Shown: one piece after another, positions 12,748 to 24,659 of the stretch | Position numbering within the stretch: position 1 is the stretch's first letter | How the letters are laid out: every line of letters starts with the position of its first letter | Notes under the pieces: generated by a model | What the model was told of the DNA's origin: nothing | Databases searched by the model: none | Seen by the model: the letters and a program-made list of their open reading frames with translations, nothing else | Position numbers and translations under genes: made by a program | Assembly: GCF_026151205.1 (NCBI RefSeq) | Contig: NC_087077.1 | Span: 20,168,198-20,232,197 of the forward strand | Reading direction: 5' to 3' | Length of the DNA stretch: 64,000 nucleotides | DNA from: Bolinopsis microptera | Taxonomy: Eukaryota; Ctenophora; Tentaculata; Lobata; Bolinopsidae

Positions 12748-13265
12748 GTTACTTAGTAACCGTTACTTAGCAACACCACTACAGTTACTTAGCAACAGTC
12801 AACACCACTACAGTTACTTAGTAACCGTTACTTAGCAACACCACTACAGCTACTTAGTAACCGTTACTTAGCAACACCACTACAGCTACTTAGTAACCGT
12901 TACTTAGCAACACCACTACAGTTACATAGTAACCGTTACTTAGCAACACCACTACAGTTACTTAGTAACCGTTACTTAGCAACACCACTATAGTTACTTA
13001 GTAACCGTTACTAAGCAACACCACTACAGTTACTTAGTAACCGTTACTTAGCAACACCACTACAGTTACTTAGTAACCGTTACTTAGCAACACCACTACA
13101 GCTACTTAGTAACCGTTACTTAGCAACACCACTACAGTTACTTAGTAACCGTTACTTAGCAACACCACTACAGTTACTTAGTAACCGTTACTTAGCAACA
13201 CCACTACAGCTACTTAGTAACCGTTACTTAGCAACACCACTACAGTTACTTAGTAACCGTTACTT
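12748..13265 (+). repeat. 36-bp array, family A, forward orientation
   Basis: About 14 copies of a 36-bp unit containing AGTAACCGTTACTTAGCAAC and ACCACTACAGTTACTT. The same unit in reverse complement forms a second array at 20300-20562. A solo copy is near 16171-16205. The inner part GTAACCGTTAC is itself nearly palindromic. Confidence 0.95.
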
Positions 13266-13592
13266 ACAGTTACTACAGTTTACTATGCTTATATGAGCGG
13301 TGCTATCATCTGTGTGTTTATTGAGGTTTTTGCATGTTTTACTCAATACTGTGTGATATATCTGTGGCTGCTCATTATTGATTATTTATATACTTGTTCA
13401 TTATTTGCATTTAGTTTGTTTTATTCCATTGTGATCTCGGTGGCGCCCAAAGAGCTGTTAGTTATTGCTGTCATGGCAACACCACTACAGTTACTCATCA
13501 CGAGTCTGTTTAGTTAGCAGGTTAGCTTTGTTTTTAGATTTGCAATGATTTACTACTTGATACTCTACCTGTCAATACGTACTATTATCACT

Positions 13593-13990
13593 CCATAGTC
13601 TAGATTCTACTACTACTGTAGTCTATAGTCTAGATTATAGTCTAGATTCTACTACTACTGTAGTCTATAGTCTAGATTATAGTATAGATTCTACTACTAC
13701 TGTAGTCTATAGTCTAGATTATAGTCTAGATTTTACTACTACTGTAGTCTATTATAGTCTAGATTATAGTCTAGATTATAGTCTAGATTTTACTACTACT
13801 GTAGTCTATAGTCTAGATTATAGTATAGATTCTACTACTACTGTAGTCTACAGTCTAGATTATAGTCTAGATTCTACTACTACTGTAGTCTATAGTCTTG
13901 ATTATAGTATAGATTATAGTCTAGATTATCACTCCATAGTCTAGATTACTACTAGATCTACTACTGTAGTCTATAGTCTAGATTATAGTC
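13593..13990. repeat. 42-bp tandem array
   Basis: About 9 irregular copies of a 42-bp unit built from TAGTCTAGATTATAGTCTAG and TCTACTACTACTGTAGTC. Copies differ by small internal gains and losses of TAGTCTAGATTA. Both parts can fold on themselves (CTACTACTGTAG). Confidence 0.9.
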
Positions 13991-14177
13991 TAGCTATCAT
14001 CATATCTACCAAGCAGAGACTAGAGGGTGTTTCAAAAGTCTTGTAAAATTGTAAGGATTTATTTGTTGAATAACTTTTTAATCATTTGTCTAAACTTGAT
14101 TCTGTAAAAAGTTATTGTTATTTCTAAGCTTCTTAAGGTTTAGTGGCGACTTCTGGATTTCGTACGTTGCCATGGCC

Positions 14178-14790
14178 ACCATAGCAACCATATCAACCAG
14201 AATCAGTCCCCTAGCAACGGAGCTAAAATGTAGTTGCTTGTGTTCACCATAGCAACCATATCAACCAGAATCAGTCCCCTAGCAACGGAGCTAAAATGTA
14301 GTTGCTTGTGTTCACCATAGCAACCATATCAACCAGAATCAGTCCCCTAGCAACGGAGCTAAAATGTAGTTGCTTGTGTTCACCATAGCAACCATACCAA
14401 CCAGAATCAGTCCCCTAGCAACGGAGCTAAAATGTAGTTGCTTGTGTTCACCATAGCAACCATATCAACCAGAATCAGTCCCCTAGCAACGGAGCTAAAA
14501 TGTAGTTGCTTGTGTTCACCATAGCAACCATATCAACCAGAATCAGTCCCCTAGCAACGGAGCTAAAATGTAGTTGCTTGTGTTCACCATAGCAACCATA
14601 TCAACCAGAATCAGTCCCCTAGCAACGGAGCTAAAATGTAGTTGCTTGTGTTCACCATAGCAACCATATCAACCAGAATCAGTCCCCTAGCAACGGAGCT
14701 AAAATGTAGTTGCTTGTGTTTACCATAGCAACCATATCAACCAGATCAGTCCCCTAGCAACGGAGCTAAAATGTAGTTGCTTGTGTTCGC
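14178..14790. repeat. 68-bp tandem array, 9 copies
   Basis: The unit starts ACCATAGCAACCATATCAAC and includes CCCCTAGCAACGGAGCTAAA. Copies are nearly identical; one has ATACCAACC and the last lacks one A. The array starts directly after GTTGCCATGGCCAC, another X-box-like string. Confidence 0.95.
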
Positions 14791-14902
14791 ATCTCCGTCT
14801 ATATCTCACAAATAACAACATCTCGCTCCTAGCTGGAACTTGTTGCATAATGTAGCAAGCTCTTGTTTATCCGACCCCTGATTTCCTGTACCACAATACC
14901 AC

Positions 14903-14999
14903 AATATACTCCGTCCCTATTGGCTCCCAACCTCAATATACTCCGTCCCTATTGGCTCCCAACCTCAATATACTCTGTCCCTATTGGCTCCCAACCACA
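14903..14999. repeat. 32-bp repeat, 3 copies, each with an inverted CCAAT box
   Basis: The unit is AATATACTCCGTCCCTATTG followed by GCTCCCAACCTC. Each copy carries ATTGG, the reverse of the CCAAT box, and a fourth ATTGG lies just downstream near 15013. No transcription unit can be tied to it. Confidence 0.85.
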
Positions 15000-15102
15000 A
15001 CCCCAGCCTACTATTGGACAATGACTGAGGGACTACTCGTTGTTATAATCCATCTCTAGTTCACAAGCCCGGCATCGATTATATCGTTAAACGTTAAACT
15101 AG

Positions 15103-15790
15103 TATACTACACTAGTTGTAGTATACTACACTAGTAGCTTAGTTGTAGAGAGTTGAGAGTTGAGAGTCTGAATGTACAGTAGCTAATAGTACTAGTATAC
15201 TACACTAGTAGCTTAGTTGTAGAGAGTTGAGAGTAGTATACTACACTAGTAGCTTAGTTGTAGAGAGTTGAGAGTAGTATACTACACTAGTAGCTTAGTT
15301 GTAGAGAGTTGAGAGTAGTATACTACACTAGTAGCTTAGTTGTAGAGAGTTGAGAGTAGTATACTACACTAGTAGCTTAGTTGTAGAGAGTTGAGAGTAG
15401 TATACTACACTAGTAGCTTAGTTGTAGAGAGTTGAGAGTAGTATACTACACTAGTAGCTTAGTTGTAGAGAGTTGAGAGTAGTATACTACACTAGTAGCT
15501 TAGTTGTAGAGAGTTGAGAGTTGAGAGTCTGAATGTACAGTAGCTAGTAGTACTAGTATAGTACACTAGTAGCTTAGTTGTAGAGAGTTGAGAGTAGTAT
15601 ACTACACTAGTAGCTTAGTTGTAGAGAGTTGAGAGTAGTATACTACACTAGTAGCTTAGTTGTAGAGAGTTGAGAGTAGTATACTACACTAGTAGCTTAG
15701 TTGTAGAGAGTTGAGAGTAGTATACTACACTAGTAGCTTAGTTGTAGGGAGTTGAGAGTCAGAATGTACAGTACTACAGTAGCTAGTAGT
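15103..15790. repeat. 41-bp tandem array in two blocks
   Basis: About 15 copies of a unit made of AGTAGTATACTACACTAGTA and GCTTAGTTGTAGAGAGTTGAG. The interrupting sequence TCTGAATGTACAGTAGCTA occurs near 15166, 15526 and (as a CAGAATG variant) 15760. This suggests duplication of a block of about 360 bp. Confidence 0.93.
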
Positions 15791-16272
15791 AATAGTATAC
15801 ACTATACTACACTAGTAGTACTATACAGTATAGCACTAGGAGAGCTGCTAGATTTACACAGCGAGGTTTCGTTTACACTAGTAACTAGGACTTGTTTACT
15901 TATCTCAAACTCTCAAATAGGTTTAATATTTTAGTGGTTTTATTACAGTGTTGTACTTCTACTATATTTTGTAGTTTGAATCTAGTAGTGTTCTGTGTTT
16001 AACTCTAAACCACTAGCTATATAAGTATATACTACAACTACTAGATATATACTACAACTACTAGATATATATATACTAGTAGCTCTTGCTATCTTTTGAC
16101 TGGCATATCATTTGTTCAGGGCTACTGTAAACAATTAAACTGATATAACTACAAAACTATCAGCTTAGTACTTTAGTAACCGTTACTTAGCAACACTACT
16201 ACATCTAGGTAAACTATAGGTAAAAATATAATATTAATCATAAGCTAAAATGTACTAATCTTTGTATTCTAA

Positions 16273-16539
16273 ATGGGGAAAAAGAAGAAACATTGTCAGT
16301 CAGTCGAGAAAATTGTCAGTCAGGCTATATGGCAGCTTTGTCGATGTTGTGACTATGCTAGTAGTGGTCCCAGGCTTGCGACTGGAATTGCGGTGTTAAA
16401 TCGATTTAAAGGTATACCAACGATCCACCTCCCACTTGTTGTTTGGTACTTAGCATTAATAGTGTCAGCTGTAGCCATTTATAGCAAGAATCTTAAAACT
16501 AAAGGGGATGACAAGGAAAAGAGGAAGGAAAAAGAATAA
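16273..16539 (+). CDS. Possible small lysine-rich single-pass membrane protein (88 aa)
   Basis: I do not recognise this protein. It begins MGKKKKHCQS, has a CRCC cluster around residues 23-26, one hydrophobic stretch at about residues 52-70 (LPLVVWYLALIVSAVAIY) that would span a membrane, and a strongly basic tail ending KEKRKEKE. A canonical AATAAA lies at 16601-16606, about 60 bp after the stop, which supports a real 3' end. Directly after that signal, 16614-16735 repeats the first 121 bp of this locus with a one-base insertion, giving a broken copy. The open frame could also be one exon of a larger gene or chance. Confidence 0.35.
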   Translation: MGKKKKHCQSVEKIVSQAIWQLCRCCDYASSGPRLATGIAVLNRFKGIPTIHLPLVVWYLALIVSAVAIYSKNLKTKGDDKEKRKEKE

Positions 16540-16600
16540 CGGAACAAACAATTAATTAAAGTATTTACAGGAGCATTAGTTATTGTAATTACAAGCTTCA

Positions 16601-16606
16601 AATAAA
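16601..16606 (+). terminator. AATAAA polyadenylation signal
   Basis: Canonical hexamer 62 bp after the stop codon of the 88-aa frame. Its placement is right for that candidate gene. Confidence 0.4.
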
Positions 16607-16613
16607 TCACTGA

Positions 16614-16735
16614 CTAAATGGGGAAAAAAGAAGAAACATTGTCAGTCAGTCGAGAAAATTGTCAGTCAGGCTATATGGCAGCTTTGTAGATGTTGTGACA
16701 ATGCTAGTAGTGGTCCCAGGCTTGCGACTGGAATT
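16614..16735 (+). pseudogene. Frameshifted partial duplicate of the 88-aa gene
   Basis: It matches 16269-16389 almost base for base, starting four bases before the ATG. It has one extra A in the run after ATGGGG (six instead of five), so the frame becomes MGKKEETLSV. A TCG-to-TAG change adds a further stop relative to the parent frame. The match ends abruptly at GACTGGAATT, before the membrane segment. A local tandem duplication is the simplest origin. Confidence 0.7.
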
Positions 16736-16739
16736 AGTT

Positions 16740-18189
16740 AGCCTTCTCCCGCTGACTTATTTTCGTCATCTCATTTGACTCCTCATTCGTTGAAGCTCGT
16801 GATAATCCTCTGGAGTCTTTCGTCGTATCTTCTCTGTTCCGCAGATCTTGACTAAGCATCCTCTCGCATCATCACCATCTTGATCTGGACTTCAGTCAGG
16901 ACTTGTTCTTTCTTAAGACACTCCAGGGACTTCCTGATTGTTGAATAGGAACAGGAAAACTGTTGAATCCGTGGTACTATCCCTCTGCTATGTTGCTGGA
17001 TTGCGGAAGGAGAAGGATTGTTATTTTTATACTGATTTTGTTTCCACTCTTAGTGTTCCATTATAGCATTGCTTATTCAAATACTCAACCGAGTGTGATA
17101 AACCCATGTTTTTGCTTTCATAATTATGTCCGCCCAAAATGATGTCTGTCAACATAATATCCTCACAAATGAGGGCCGATAAGGTAGTTTAAAATTGAGC
17201 GGGATGCTGCAATGATCAACATTACCCACATATAAATGTCACCTCCAGTGGCTCTGCTAAAGACGATTTTACGTCCCTTCAACCATTACACAATACTAGC
17301 AGGATCCCGTCATAACACAATATGTTCTACATCGCACGAGGTTTACGAGTCCAAGTGGTGTCTTATTCCTTCCTCTTATTCCTTGGCTAATTTTTTTGCT
17401 GATTTGAAGGCCATTAAAGCATTTGACCCAGTCAAAAAAGTTTCAGTTGTATATCTTTTACGGTTTTTGCGGAAAGTCACGTTAAAGTTGATGCCGTGGT
17501 GTCAGTAAAATGGCACGGATCCATATATATATATATATCGTCTCGCTTATATATAGTAAGATGTTCTACATAGCACGAGGTTTATCACTCATATTTTCCA
17601 TTACATCAAATTCCGGCCTCATTTCCAATTTTACTTAGACTTCGAGCAAAACGTCAGATGCAACGTCAGCCATGTCTCGGAGCCACTACATTTCCCGATA
17701 AAACTAACTATAAAATTATTTTATATCGAATATGGTAAATCTTCTGCTATCATAAGATTTTTGTAAAGTGTAATTCATACTTCAAAGTTAATTATATCGA
17801 TCAGAAAGTGCACTTATCCATTTTCTTTGTTCAAATGATCAGATCATCGTAATGTTTTACTGGACATTTCCCCCTCTCTCTCTCTCTGATTTTAGTTTAA
17901 GAACCTTGTATTTTAGTGCCACTTCCATCAAATTCTAATAGTTCGTTTGAATAAAGCCTAAATAGTTAAGACAGCCGCCTAATTTTTAGGCGACATTTCC
18001 ATTGTCTACCTCTCTTAAAATCATTGTAAGTATCTACAACAGTCTTTCAGACACTTTAAACAGTCATGTAGACATTTATAACCGATTTGTTATCATTTTC
18101 AGCAGTCATAAAGACGTTTTAGCAGTGATTTAGTGATCATGTAGGCATTTACAACAGTCATGTATGCATTTCTAGATACTTTGTAACAA
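16740..18189. other. Unique DNA, no gene recognised
   Basis: A 90-codon open frame at 17236-17508 has no recognisable domain. GTTCTACAT-AGCACGAGGTTTA occurs twice in similar form (near 17325 and 17562), a small local duplication. A short CT run is at 17874-17888. Sequence resembling parts of the next array begins near 18176. Confidence 0.5.
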
Positions 18190-19165
18190 TTTTCAGATAC
18201 TTTGTAAAGATATTAAGTACGGATTCTCTTAACTTTTGATCTCACCACTACAGTTACTTTGTAAAGATATTAAGTACGGATTCTCTTAACTTTGTGAAGA
18301 TATTAAGTACGGATTCTCTTAACTTTGTAAAGATATTAAGTACGGATTCTCTTAACTTTGTAAAGATATTAAGTACGGATTCTCTTAACTTTTGAGAAGA
18401 TACTTTGTAAAGATATTAAGTACGGATTCTCTTAACTTTTCAGATACTTTGTAAAGATATTAAGTACGGATTCTCTTAACTTTTGAGAAGATACTTTGTA
18501 AAGATATTAAGTACGGATTCTCTTAACTTTTTCAGATACTTTGTAAAGATATTAAGTACGGATTCTCTTAACTTTGTAAAGATATTAAGTACGGATTCTC
18601 TTAACTTTTGAGAAGATACTTTGTAAAGATATTAAGTACGGATTCTCTTAACTTTGTAAAGATATTAAGTACGGATTCTCTTAACTTTTGAGAAGATACT
18701 TTGTAAAGATATTAAGTACGGATTCTCTTAACTTTTCAGATACTTTGTAAAGATATTAAGTACGGATTCTCTTAACTTTTGAGAAGATACTTTGTAAAGA
18801 TATTAAGTACGGATTCTCTTAACTTTTTCAGATACTTTGTAAAGATATTAAGTACGGATTCTCTTAACTTTGTAAAGATATTAAGTACGGATTCTCTTAA
18901 CTTTTGAGAAGATACTTTGTAAAGATATTAAGTACGGATTCTCTTAACTTTGTAAAGATATTAAGTACGGATTCTCTTAACTTTTGAGAAGATACTTTGT
19001 AAAGATATTAAGTACGGATTCTCTTAACTTTTCAGATACTTTGTAAAGATATTAAGTACGGATTCTCTTAACTTTTGAGAAGATACTTTGTAAAGATATT
19101 AAGTACGGATTCTCTTAACTTTTTCAGATACTTTGTAAAGATATTAAGTACGGATTCTCTTAACT
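18190..19165. repeat. 33-bp repeat organised in 296-bp higher-order units
   Basis: The core TTTGTAAAGATATTAAGTAC plus GGATTCTCTTAAC is separated by two kinds of linker, TTTTGAGAAGATAC and TTTTCAGATAC. The TTTTCAGATAC linker after TAAC lies at about 18433, 18729 and 19025, a constant 296 bp apart. About three higher-order copies are therefore present, plus a simpler start. Confidence 0.95.
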
Positions 19166-19287
19166 AACTTATATATATTTCTTAACTTTTGATCTCTCAG
19201 TCGGGGGGTAGGTGCAAACTAGTATTTAAATCTGGAAACCCTGCTTCATTGCGAACCCATACTAACTTACACATGGCGCTGTCAGCA

Positions 19288-19460
19288 CGTGCAAAGTACT
19301 GCGGGTAAAGTAGAGCACGTGCAAAGTAAAATAGAGCACGTGCAAAATAAAATAGAGCACGTGCAAAGTAAAATAGAGCACGTGCAAAATAAAATAGACC
19401 ACGTGCAAAATAAAATAGACCAAGTGCAAAATAAAATAGAGCACGTGCAAAATAAACACA
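19288..19460. repeat. 21-bp array with an E-box in most units
   Basis: About 8 copies of GAGCACGTGCAAAATAAAAT plus A. Nearly every unit contains CACGTG, the E-box core, and one copy has CAAGTG. The open frames on both strands arise because 21 is a multiple of three. Confidence 0.93.
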
Positions 19461-19789
19461 GGTGTAGCTGAATCTGCGGTCCCTGGAAGTAAGCAGTCAG
19501 CAGCATTCCTTTGTCTACTGACCAGTAAACAGTTCCTCCGCAGAACCTCCAGGACCAGGCAATCTTGTGAGGCTGTTTTGTGGCATTTCCCCTGGTGATT
19601 TCCCTCATTATTTCCTCCTCTAACACAATATGATTATACAGCTGCTGATTTTTCAAACCAGTAACCTGAGTATCCCACCTAGGTAATTACAGTGAGAAAT
19701 GCTGGACCAGTGATTTTAGTGATTAATGAGAAGTTCGCGTTATTTTGTTAACATTTGCCCTGAACTACCACTTCTACTACTAGAGTAGG
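19461..19789. other. Unique spacer
   Basis: No gene or element is recognised. The minus strand stays open into the 21-bp array but shows no domain. Confidence 0.45.
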
Positions 19790-20200
19790 GTAGAGTCTGT
19801 AGTGTTGTTAGGTAACATGGGTAGAGTCTGTAGTGTTGCTAGGTAACATGGGTAGAGTCTGTAGTGTTGCTAGGTAACATGGGTAGAGTCTGTAGTGTTG
19901 CTAGGTAACATGGGTAGAGTCTGCAGTGTTGCTAGGTAACATGGGTAGAGTCTGTAGTGTTGCTAGGTAACATGGGTAGAGTCTGCAGTGTTGCTAGGTA
20001 ACATGGGTAGAGTCTGTAGTGTTGCTAGGTAACATGGGTAGAGTCTGTAGTGTTGTTAGGTAACATGGGTAGAGTCTGTAGTGTTGCTAGGTAACATGGG
20101 TAGAGTCTGTAGTGTTGCTAGGTAACATGGGTAGAGTCTGTAGTGTTACTAGGTAACATGGGTAGAGTCTGTAGTGTTGCTAGGTAACATGGGTAGTCTT
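19790..20200. repeat. 31-bp array carrying GTTGCTAGGTAAC
   Basis: About 13 copies of GTAGAGTCTGTAGTGTTGCT followed by AGGTAACATGG. The core GTTGCTAGGTAAC is an X-box-like inverted pair, and it is shared with the otherwise unrelated array at 20699-21325. Confidence 0.95.
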
Positions 20201-20299
20201 TAGCCTTATTTCTAGTAGTGTTTGAAATGGCTTCACTCGTACCTTCTATCGGAATGAACGAATACTTTTTAGTTCCTCCGAGCTAGATACTGTTCAGTT

Positions 20300-20562
20300 A
20301 GCTACTGTTGCTAAGTAACTGTAGTAATGTTGCTAAGTAACGGTTACTTAGTAACTGTAGTGGTGTTGCTAAGTAACGGTTACTAAGTAACTGTAGTGAT
20401 GTTGCTAAGTAACGGTTACTTAGTAACTGTAGTGGTGTTGCTAAGTAACGGTTACTAAGTAACTGTAGTGATGTTGCTAAGTAACGGTTACTAAGTAACT
20501 GTAGTGATGTTGCTAAGTAACGGTTACTAAGTAACTGTAGTGATGTTGCTAAGTAACGGTTA
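20300..20562 (-). repeat. 36-bp array, family A, reverse orientation
   Basis: About 7 copies of the reverse complement of the 36-bp unit at 12748-13265: on the plus strand GTTGCTAAGTAACGGTTACT then AAGTAACTGTAGTG. Same length and sequence, opposite strand, about 7 kb away. Confidence 0.93.
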
Positions 20563-20698
20563 GATACTGTGTGTCTCCTTGAATCAGTGCTCTTCACTGA
20601 GCTATCTCTTAGTCACTGTGCACTGTGCACTACTTGTATTACATTTGTTTGTTGCTTTGTAAGTCACAGAATCTGCTTCCTCGGTAGTGTCCTGTGAG

Positions 20699-21325
20699 TC
20701 CATGTAGTGTTGCTAGGTAACCTGTGAATGGCACTGAATTAGGATCATGTGTTGCTAGGTAATCTGTGAGTGGCACTGAATTAGGATCATGTGTTGCTAG
20801 GTAATCTGTGAGTAGCACTGAGTTAGGGTCATGTGACATGTGTTGCTAGGTAACATGGCACTGAGTTAGGGTCATGTGTTGCTAGGTAACTGAGTGGCAC
20901 TGAGTTAGGATCATGTGTTGCTAGGTAACCTGTGAATGGCACTGAATTAGGATCATGTGTTGCTAGGTAACCTGCGAGTGGCACTGAGTTAGGGTCATGT
21001 GTTGCTAGGTAACTGAGTGGCACTGAGTTAGGATCATGTGTTGCTAGGTAACTGAGTGGCACTGAGTTAGGATCATGTGTTGCTAGGTAACATGTGAGTG
21101 GCACTGAGTTAGGGTCGTGTGTTGCTAGGTAACTGAGTGGCACTGAGTTAGGGTCATGTGTTGCTATGTAACCTGTGAATGGCACTGAATTAGGGTCATG
21201 TGTTGCTAGGTAACCTGCGAGTGGCACTGAGTTAGGGTCATGTGTTGCTAGGTAACATGTGAGTGGCACTGAGTTAGAATCATGTGTTTCTAGGTAACGT
21301 GGCACTGAGTTAGGGTCATGTGTTG
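20699..21325. repeat. 36/42-bp array carrying GTTGCTAGGTAAC
   Basis: About 15 copies of a unit with TGTTGCTAGGTAAC followed by CTGTGAGTGGCACTGAGTTA and GGGTCATG. Short copies lack six bases between GGTAAC and GAGTGGC. Minus-strand open frames here (units like LATHDPNSVPL) come from the period of 36 or 42, both multiples of three. Confidence 0.93.
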
Positions 21326-23439
21326 CTTTGTATATCTTCAGAATTGTCTATACCTCGGTTAACCTTATGTAATATCATTGGTATATCAGTTGGGTGCACG
21401 ATAGATAGATGTAAAGGGTTATTGTAAAGTTAACATATTGGGAATATCGGGAATATTGGTGTATTCTGAATCCTCAGCTAATAGTGATCATAAATGACAC
21501 TTTTCAATAAACCTAATTACTATCCACCTATCAACCGACGAGCTGATCTACTGATAATATCACATACTCCTACTATATATTATGTGATACTATCACATAC
21601 TCCTTGTATTCATACAATTTCATTATTATATGGCTTATAAGTATTCTACAAGTATTTTTCTGCATTCACTTTTCTTTGATTCTAAATTGGACCAAAGGGA
21701 ATATTTCTGCAGAATTTGTTTATTTTGTTGAACTGAAAGTTTCGGCAGGCATTATGTGTGAATCTCCACAATAAGCAGGAATTTTGGAGAAATCATGATT
21801 ACATAGGCTTCAGAAATTGCGGGATAATATAATAAGGCTTCGCCGTCAAATGAAATTGCGAATATTCTTCAGGGAAAAGTCGCATGGATTAATTATACAC
21901 CTAAACGGTAACAGAAACTTTTAATATAATATTAACATAGATAACATAGATAGCATTATTAGTAGTTGTAGTAATATTAGATACCATTATGGAGCAGGTG
22001 ATATGTTAAGAATTGGATATGTATGTGACCGTAATCAGAAATATTTCTAATGAGATTTCAACATTTAATTTTGTTGAAAAATCAACAATAGACCAACATA
22101 ATACTAACAAGCTACGCGTTTTACATCATGACTCACATATCATGCTCATACTTGCTTATATACATGTTTAAATTACATTCATTATAAAGGCATTCATTCA
22201 AGAATATTGAACAGGTTATTTCCTTAGTCATTAGTATTTTGATAAACATTCCTAACCTTACTCAGTAGCAGTACTCACAGGCCACAGCTCAACAGTCAAC
22301 AGTAGTAATCTGGACTGTTCCTAACCTTACTCAGAATCTATTGTAAACCTGTTCACATTGTTTACCATCGCCTTTATGTTATACCTGTTTTAGTTTTGTA
22401 GACTCTAAAATCTTTAGAAACAGATCATGTTTCATCAAACATACCGTATGTGTTGTTTGCTGAACTCTGTGACTTTTTCATATATTATTTCGTTTTACAT
22501 ATTCCTTTTGCAATATCTAATTTTGTTTGAATTTTTAATAGCCAATATACAGTTCTATAGTAATAATTAATATAGATATAGTTCTGTAATATTCGTTTAG
22601 TAAGCATTGTCAATCCCAGCATCTCATGTTCCCCAAATAGAGCGGGTATGCTGCTTTCACTTCCTTATATGGGCATCACGTGTTCATCATGTCAGATCAC
22701 GTGTTCTCCTTATATGGGCATCTCATGTTCCCCAATTAGAGCGGGTATGCTGCTCTTCACTGGAATGGTTTGTAGCCAGAATCCAAACAAAGGAGATTAT
22801 ATAATGTTCAGACAGCAGCTCAGTACTGTAACCATGGTAACACAGTCCTCAATTACTACTAGGTCGGAACTAAATGCGCAATTAAATTAGTTTTGGTTGA
22901 AAGCAGTAAAGTCACTAAAGATTGGCTGTACGTTTTAATCATGTTAAACATACCGACTACCTACAACCTGCACGTTTAGTGCGTGTAAACGTGTGTTATA
23001 GTACCTGTACTGCAAGTCCTGTACCAAGTCCAGTGTCCACTCTCTGTACCAAGTCCACTCTCTGGGGAATATCACTTTACCCTGATTGTTTGGGATTGCG
23101 TCGGCTTAGGTCTAATAAAAACAGTTTTGTTTTGGAAATAGTTCCCAGAGATATTTTACTTACAGTCAGAACAACTATTTGCATAAAGAAGCTTTTGTAG
23201 GACCGATCTGCTTTTCTGTGTCATTTTTATCTTTTATTTAAAAATTTGTAATTGTGTAGACTGATAATGGCCTAGCTGATTAGATCTTCTAGTCTTTGTT
23301 TCAAGTCTTTGTTGTGTATGTAATTATATTTAAGTGCCACCGTAAATTCTTAGATAATTGAAGAAAGTTAAAGAATAGTAATTGTCTAAGTTAATAATCA
23401 GAGATGTTGTCTGTATAGTTTATCCTTTGCAGCTCCCGC
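21326..23439. other. Unique AT-rich DNA, no gene recognised
   Basis: About 2 kb with no supported exon. A local duplication around 22614-22766 repeats CATCTCATGTTCCCCAA and GAGCGGGTATGCTGCT. A perfect palindrome GTAACCATGGTAAC is at 22828-22841. A 92-codon frame at 22922-23200 has no recognisable domain. Confidence 0.5.
22828..22841. promoter_or_regulatory. Solo X-box-like palindrome
   Basis: GTAACCATGGTAAC in unique sequence; a perfect match to the recurrent motif of this window. Confidence 0.4.
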
Positions 23440-24352
23440 TGTAGCTTTATCGTTACTGTGGATAGTATTATTATGATCAAATTCAATACTTTCTCCTGCA
23501 GCTTTATCGTTACTGTGGATATTATTATTATGATCAATACTTTCTCCTGCAGCTTTATCGTTACTGTGGATATTATTATTATGATCAATACTTTCTCCTA
23601 TAGCTTTATCGTTACTGTGGATATTATTATTATGATCAATACTTTCTCCTGCAGCTTTATCGTTACTGTGGATATTATTATTATGATCAATACTTTCTCC
23701 TGCAGCTTTATCGTTACTGTGGATAGTATTATTATGATCAATACTTTCTCCTGTTATAGCTTTATCGTTACTGTGGATATTATTATTATGATCAATACTT
23801 TCTCCTGTTATAGCTTTATCGTTACTGTGGATATTATTATTATGATCAATACTTTCTCCTGCAGCTTTATCGTTACTGTGGATAGTATTATTATGATCAA
23901 TACTTTCTCCTGTTATAGCTTTATCGTTACTGTGGATATTATTATTATGATCAATACTTTCTCCTATAGCTTTATCGTTACTGTGGATATTATTATTATG
24001 ATCAATACTTTCTCCTGCAGCTTTATCGTTACTGTGGATATTATTATTATGATCAATACTTTCTCCTGCAGCTTTATCGTTACTGTGGATAGTATTATTA
24101 TGATCAATACTTTCTCCTGCAGCTTTATCGTTACTGTGGATATTATTATTATGATCAATACTTTCTCCTGTTATAGCTTTATCGTTACTGTGGATATTAT
24201 TATTATGATCAATACTTTCTCTTACAGCTTTATCGTTACTGTGGATGTTATTATTATGATCAATACTTTCTCTTACAGCTTTATCGTTACTGTGGATGTT
24301 ATTATTATGATCAATACTTTCTCCTGCAGCTTTATCGTTACTGTGGATATTA
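23440..24352. repeat. 51/54-bp array, open on both strands
   Basis: About 18 copies of GCTTTATCGTTACTGTGGAT followed by ATTATTATTATGATCAATAC and TTTCTCCTGCA. Length variants inside the array differ by 3 bp (TGTTATAGC in place of TGCAGC), and reading is open through the whole array on both strands. On the minus strand a 332-codon frame (24396 to 23398) gives a hydrophilic 17-residue repeat, GESIDHNNNIHSNDKAA. It has no signal peptide or known domain. Confidence 0.93.
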
Positions 24353-24659
24353 TGAATACTTTCATGTTTAACAGGCAATGTTACTATGACTGCCATCTGA
24401 TCCTAACTAATATTATGGGCAGTAAACTTACTCTGCCGACTTCTAACTGGTTACTGTCCACTTAGTATGTAGTGCTGTAACCATGGTTACACTGTAGTGT
24501 TTCACTAAGTTAGTGATTTAGTAACTCAGTTAAACAACATTTCCTGTAATTAACTGATAGTAGCCCGTCTAATGGGTTAATCTTAAACCAGTTCATCTTA
24601 GGAAGCTGGGTAGAGAGACCACTTTGTCACTACTGTAGTAAGGAGTGTAGTAAGAGTGT
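24353..24659. other. Unique spacer with an X-box palindrome
   Basis: GTAACCATGGTTAC is at 24477-24490. Otherwise nothing is recognised. Confidence 0.5.

Noticed and set aside
17236-17508. 90-codon open frame
   Set aside because: No domain, splice context or poly-A signal, and the composition is not distinctive.
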